From NCBI GenBank assembly GCA_002451235.1, contig DKBN01000005.1, positions 20,263-26,110 on the forward strand: 5,848 nt of DNA, given 5' to 3'. The DNA comes from Patescibacteria group bacterium UBA6899 (GTDB taxonomy: Bacteria > Patescibacteriota > Minisyncoccia > Phycocordibacterales > UBA6899). Both the position numbers and the translations under genes were made by a program. How positions within the stretch are numbered: the stretch's first letter is position 1; each line of letters opens with the position of its first letter. The notes beneath the pieces were generated by a model, which saw only the letters and a program-made list of their open reading frames with translations, made no database searches and was not told the origin of the DNA. Shown in pieces: positions 4,377-5,848 of the stretch.

Positions 4377-5848
4377 TCATGGGCTATAGAGGATACGCAA
4401 CGCATCATTCCCTTGGCTTAGGAGATAGATGAAATTATTGCTATATCGGACGGCGTTCGGAATGAGTGCATTAGGAAAATTGAAATTCGCGTTTATGGTC
4501 GTGAGATTCGATGGATCGGAACGCCAGACCTTGAACTCATTATTAGCGTCTCCCGTCGCAAGGAATGCGAACGGTCCACTTATCGCCAAACCTATGACAT
4601 CATCACCGATGTCCGCCTCGCTGAGTTTCGCTAGCCCAGTATTCGGATGACTTGCGTCGAATACATAAAATTCAGGTCCTCCCGCGACAGCCATTCTTCC
4701 CACGTACAGCCTATCCCCCAACAAGTAGACGGCTGCACCATCTTTCGTCCCCGGAAGGTCCTGGTCTGGGGACGTGATCTCCGTAATAGCTGATGGATTT
4801 GTGACATCGAGAACCGTCACTTCCGCATTACTTTTATCGGTCGCCATATAAGCATAATATCGATCCGTGCCGGAAATGTTCTTTTTGGTGATGACTAAGC
4901 TCTCGACAGTGCGGTTAAGCTGATATCCGGGACCAAGCTCGACAATAGAACCTGGGATGTTCGGGGTCGAGACGTCAAAAACATGGAACTCGTTCCCTGC
5001 CGTTTCTTTCGTCACAATGTATGCTCGCTTGTTGTAATAGAATATGCGCCATCCCTCCGGATATGAACCTGTCGGGCTAACGTTCGCAAGCGTTCGCTGA
5101 GCTTTGAATATAGGATTGTGGATATCTGTCACATCGTAGACACGGAATTGATTTGTCGCGGTATCACTTGCGATGAACGCATAGATATTCCCATCAGAAT
5201 ATTTTGCGACTCGGACATCGTTCAATGTATTTCCGGCATCGAAACCGTTGTCATACGCGATGAATTGTACATCCTGCGCATTGTTACACCCCGGGTTGTA
5301 TACTGCACCGTTCGTATCGGTGATATATAGGTAGGGCGCAATACTCGTCGTCATGTACACAATGCTGTTCAATACATCGAGGGCGGTCGCCTTATTACTG
5401 CCAGTCAATCTTCCGCACGTATAGGTCGACGGCGGATTCCATCCACCGGTAGGCGGCGTCGGGTCGCACGTCCCCCCAAGCGCAAGCATCTCCGGCACAT
5501 TGGCCACATTCGTCGCAAGCGTTACTCCCTGCGGGCGTCCATGATCCCCAGTCCACGCGACCGATCCGACCACGCCTTTACTACATTGGGTCACCTGCGA
5601 CGCGGGGATGTCCACCTTCGTGCTGTAGCACAAAGCACCCAAGCATTCTGATGCCGACGAGTTCGCGACGCTCGAATAATCCTGCCGAGAATCCGCCTGT
5701 GCCTTCTCGATGAGCTTCTGAGCGATATGGATGGCGTCCGATCCGGCTTCAGAACCGGAGCCGACGCTCTGGTCTGAAAGCGATACCATGAGAACAGCAG
5801 AGATCGCCATAAGCCCGATCGCGGACGCGATCACGACCTCGAGAACAG
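4377..5848 (-). CDS. Pilin-like protein with C-terminal seven-bladed LVIVD-type beta-propeller, 5'-truncated by window edge
   Basis: The frame is open from the window edge to TGA at 4379-4377. Reading from the edge gives xCT, then V-L-E-V-V-I-A-S-A-I-G-L-M: a prepilin helix with Glu at +5 if the partial xCT codon is Ser/Thr at +2. The real start and cleavage site are therefore outside, and the GTG at 5834 is internal (residue 1 in the numbering here). Residues 1-19 are the hydrophobic helix, and 20-145 a pilin-like domain with SVAWTGDHGRPQGVTLATNV (91-110). Residues about 150-484 show seven repeats of about 45 residues, each a hydrophobic strand, then Y or F-rich strand, then an EFxVFDVSxP-like strand: QFRVYDVTDIHNP, EFHVFDVSTPN, EVTVLDVTNPS, EFYVFDASHPN and EFKVWRSDPSN are the clearest. 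This is the LVIVD-repeat/beta-propeller pattern. Six cysteines (64, 69, 84, 123, 140, 183) lie before or at the first blades. Likely an exposed minor pilin, perhaps a tip adhesin; ligand unknown. First visible gene of the operon. Confidence 0.88.
   Translation of the reverse strand, partial: VLEVVIASAIGLMAISAVLMVSLSDQSVGSGSEAGSDAIHIAQKLIEKAQADSRQDYSSVANSSASECLGALCYSTKVDIPASQVTQCSKGVVGSVAWTGDHGRPQGVTLATNVANVPEMLALGGTCDPTPPTGGWNPPSTYTCGRLTGSNKATALDVLNSIVYMTTSIAPYLYITDTNGAVYNPGCNNAQDVQFIAYDNGFDAGNTLNDVRVAKYSDGNIYAFIASDTATNQFRVYDVTDIHNPIFKAQRTLANVSPTGSYPEGWRIFYYNKRAYIVTKETAGNEFHVFDVSTPNIPGSIVELGPGYQLNRTVESLVITKKNISGTDRYYAYMATDKSNAEVTVLDVTNPSAITEITSPDQDLPGTKDGAAVYLLGDRLYVGRMAVAGGPEFYVFDASHPNTGLAKLSEADIGDDVIGLAISGPFAFLATGDANNEFKVWRSDPSNLTTINANFNFPNALIPNAVRYSNNFIYLLSQGNDALRILYSP

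Noticed and set aside
3429..4379. Recoded TGA (Gracilibacteria-like code)
   Set aside because: TGA ends four genes at places that fit their families and the operon spacing, so it is used as a stop.
4007..4432. Plus-strand open frame of 141 codons opposite the GFTLIE pilin
   Set aside because: Antisense shadow; charged low-complexity translation, while the minus strand has a textbook prepilin.

Overview
The window reads as a stretch of a bacterial chromosome of Candidate Phyla Radiation (Patescibacteria, probably Parcubacteria-like) type. The clues are short, tightly packed genes, a run of divergent minor pilins that keep little more than the prepilin N-terminus, weak or absent Shine-Dalgarno sites at some starts, and an ECF sigma factor paired with a small membrane protein carrying a DUF5666-like domain. 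TGA works as a normal stop (four of the five complete or 3'-complete genes end in TGA, one in TAG), which argues against the TGA-recoded Gracilibacteria/Absconditabacteria. The taxonomic call is inference: there is no rRNA or marker gene here. All six genes lie on the minus strand, so transcription runs from high to low coordinates.

Region 5848-3429 is a compact type IV pilus minor-pilin operon. It contains (i) a large pilin-like protein, cut by the window edge, whose C-terminal two thirds form what looks like a seven-bladed LVIVD-type beta-propeller; (ii) a classical GFTLIE prepilin; and (iii) a PilX/GspK-like prepilin lacking Glu+5. The genes are separated by one base or overlap by a few bases, so they are probably co-transcribed and translationally coupled. 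A plausible joint role is a pilus tip or priming complex with the propeller as an exposed adhesin or sensor.

Region 3428-3245 is a 184-base spacer with a striking structured element: two perfect 19-base inverted copies of a palindromic unit enclosing an AT-rich core with its own 9-bp hairpin. It could be a REP/BIME-like or MITE-like repeat and could also end pilin transcription. Next to it is a possible promoter for the sigma factor gene.

Region 3244-1880 is an ECF sigma factor followed after 8 bases by a membrane protein with a short basic cytoplasmic N-terminus, hydrophobic segments and an OB/beta-barrel-like C-terminal domain. It is a plausible membrane-bound partner or regulator of the sigma factor.

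Region 1879-1673 is a 207-base spacer with a perfect 12-bp hairpin and a smaller hairpin just upstream of the next gene. Region 1672-1 holds most of a long HlyD/MacA-family periplasmic-adaptor-like protein (557 codons visible, C-terminus beyond the window), probably the first gene of an ABC-type export operon continuing to the left.
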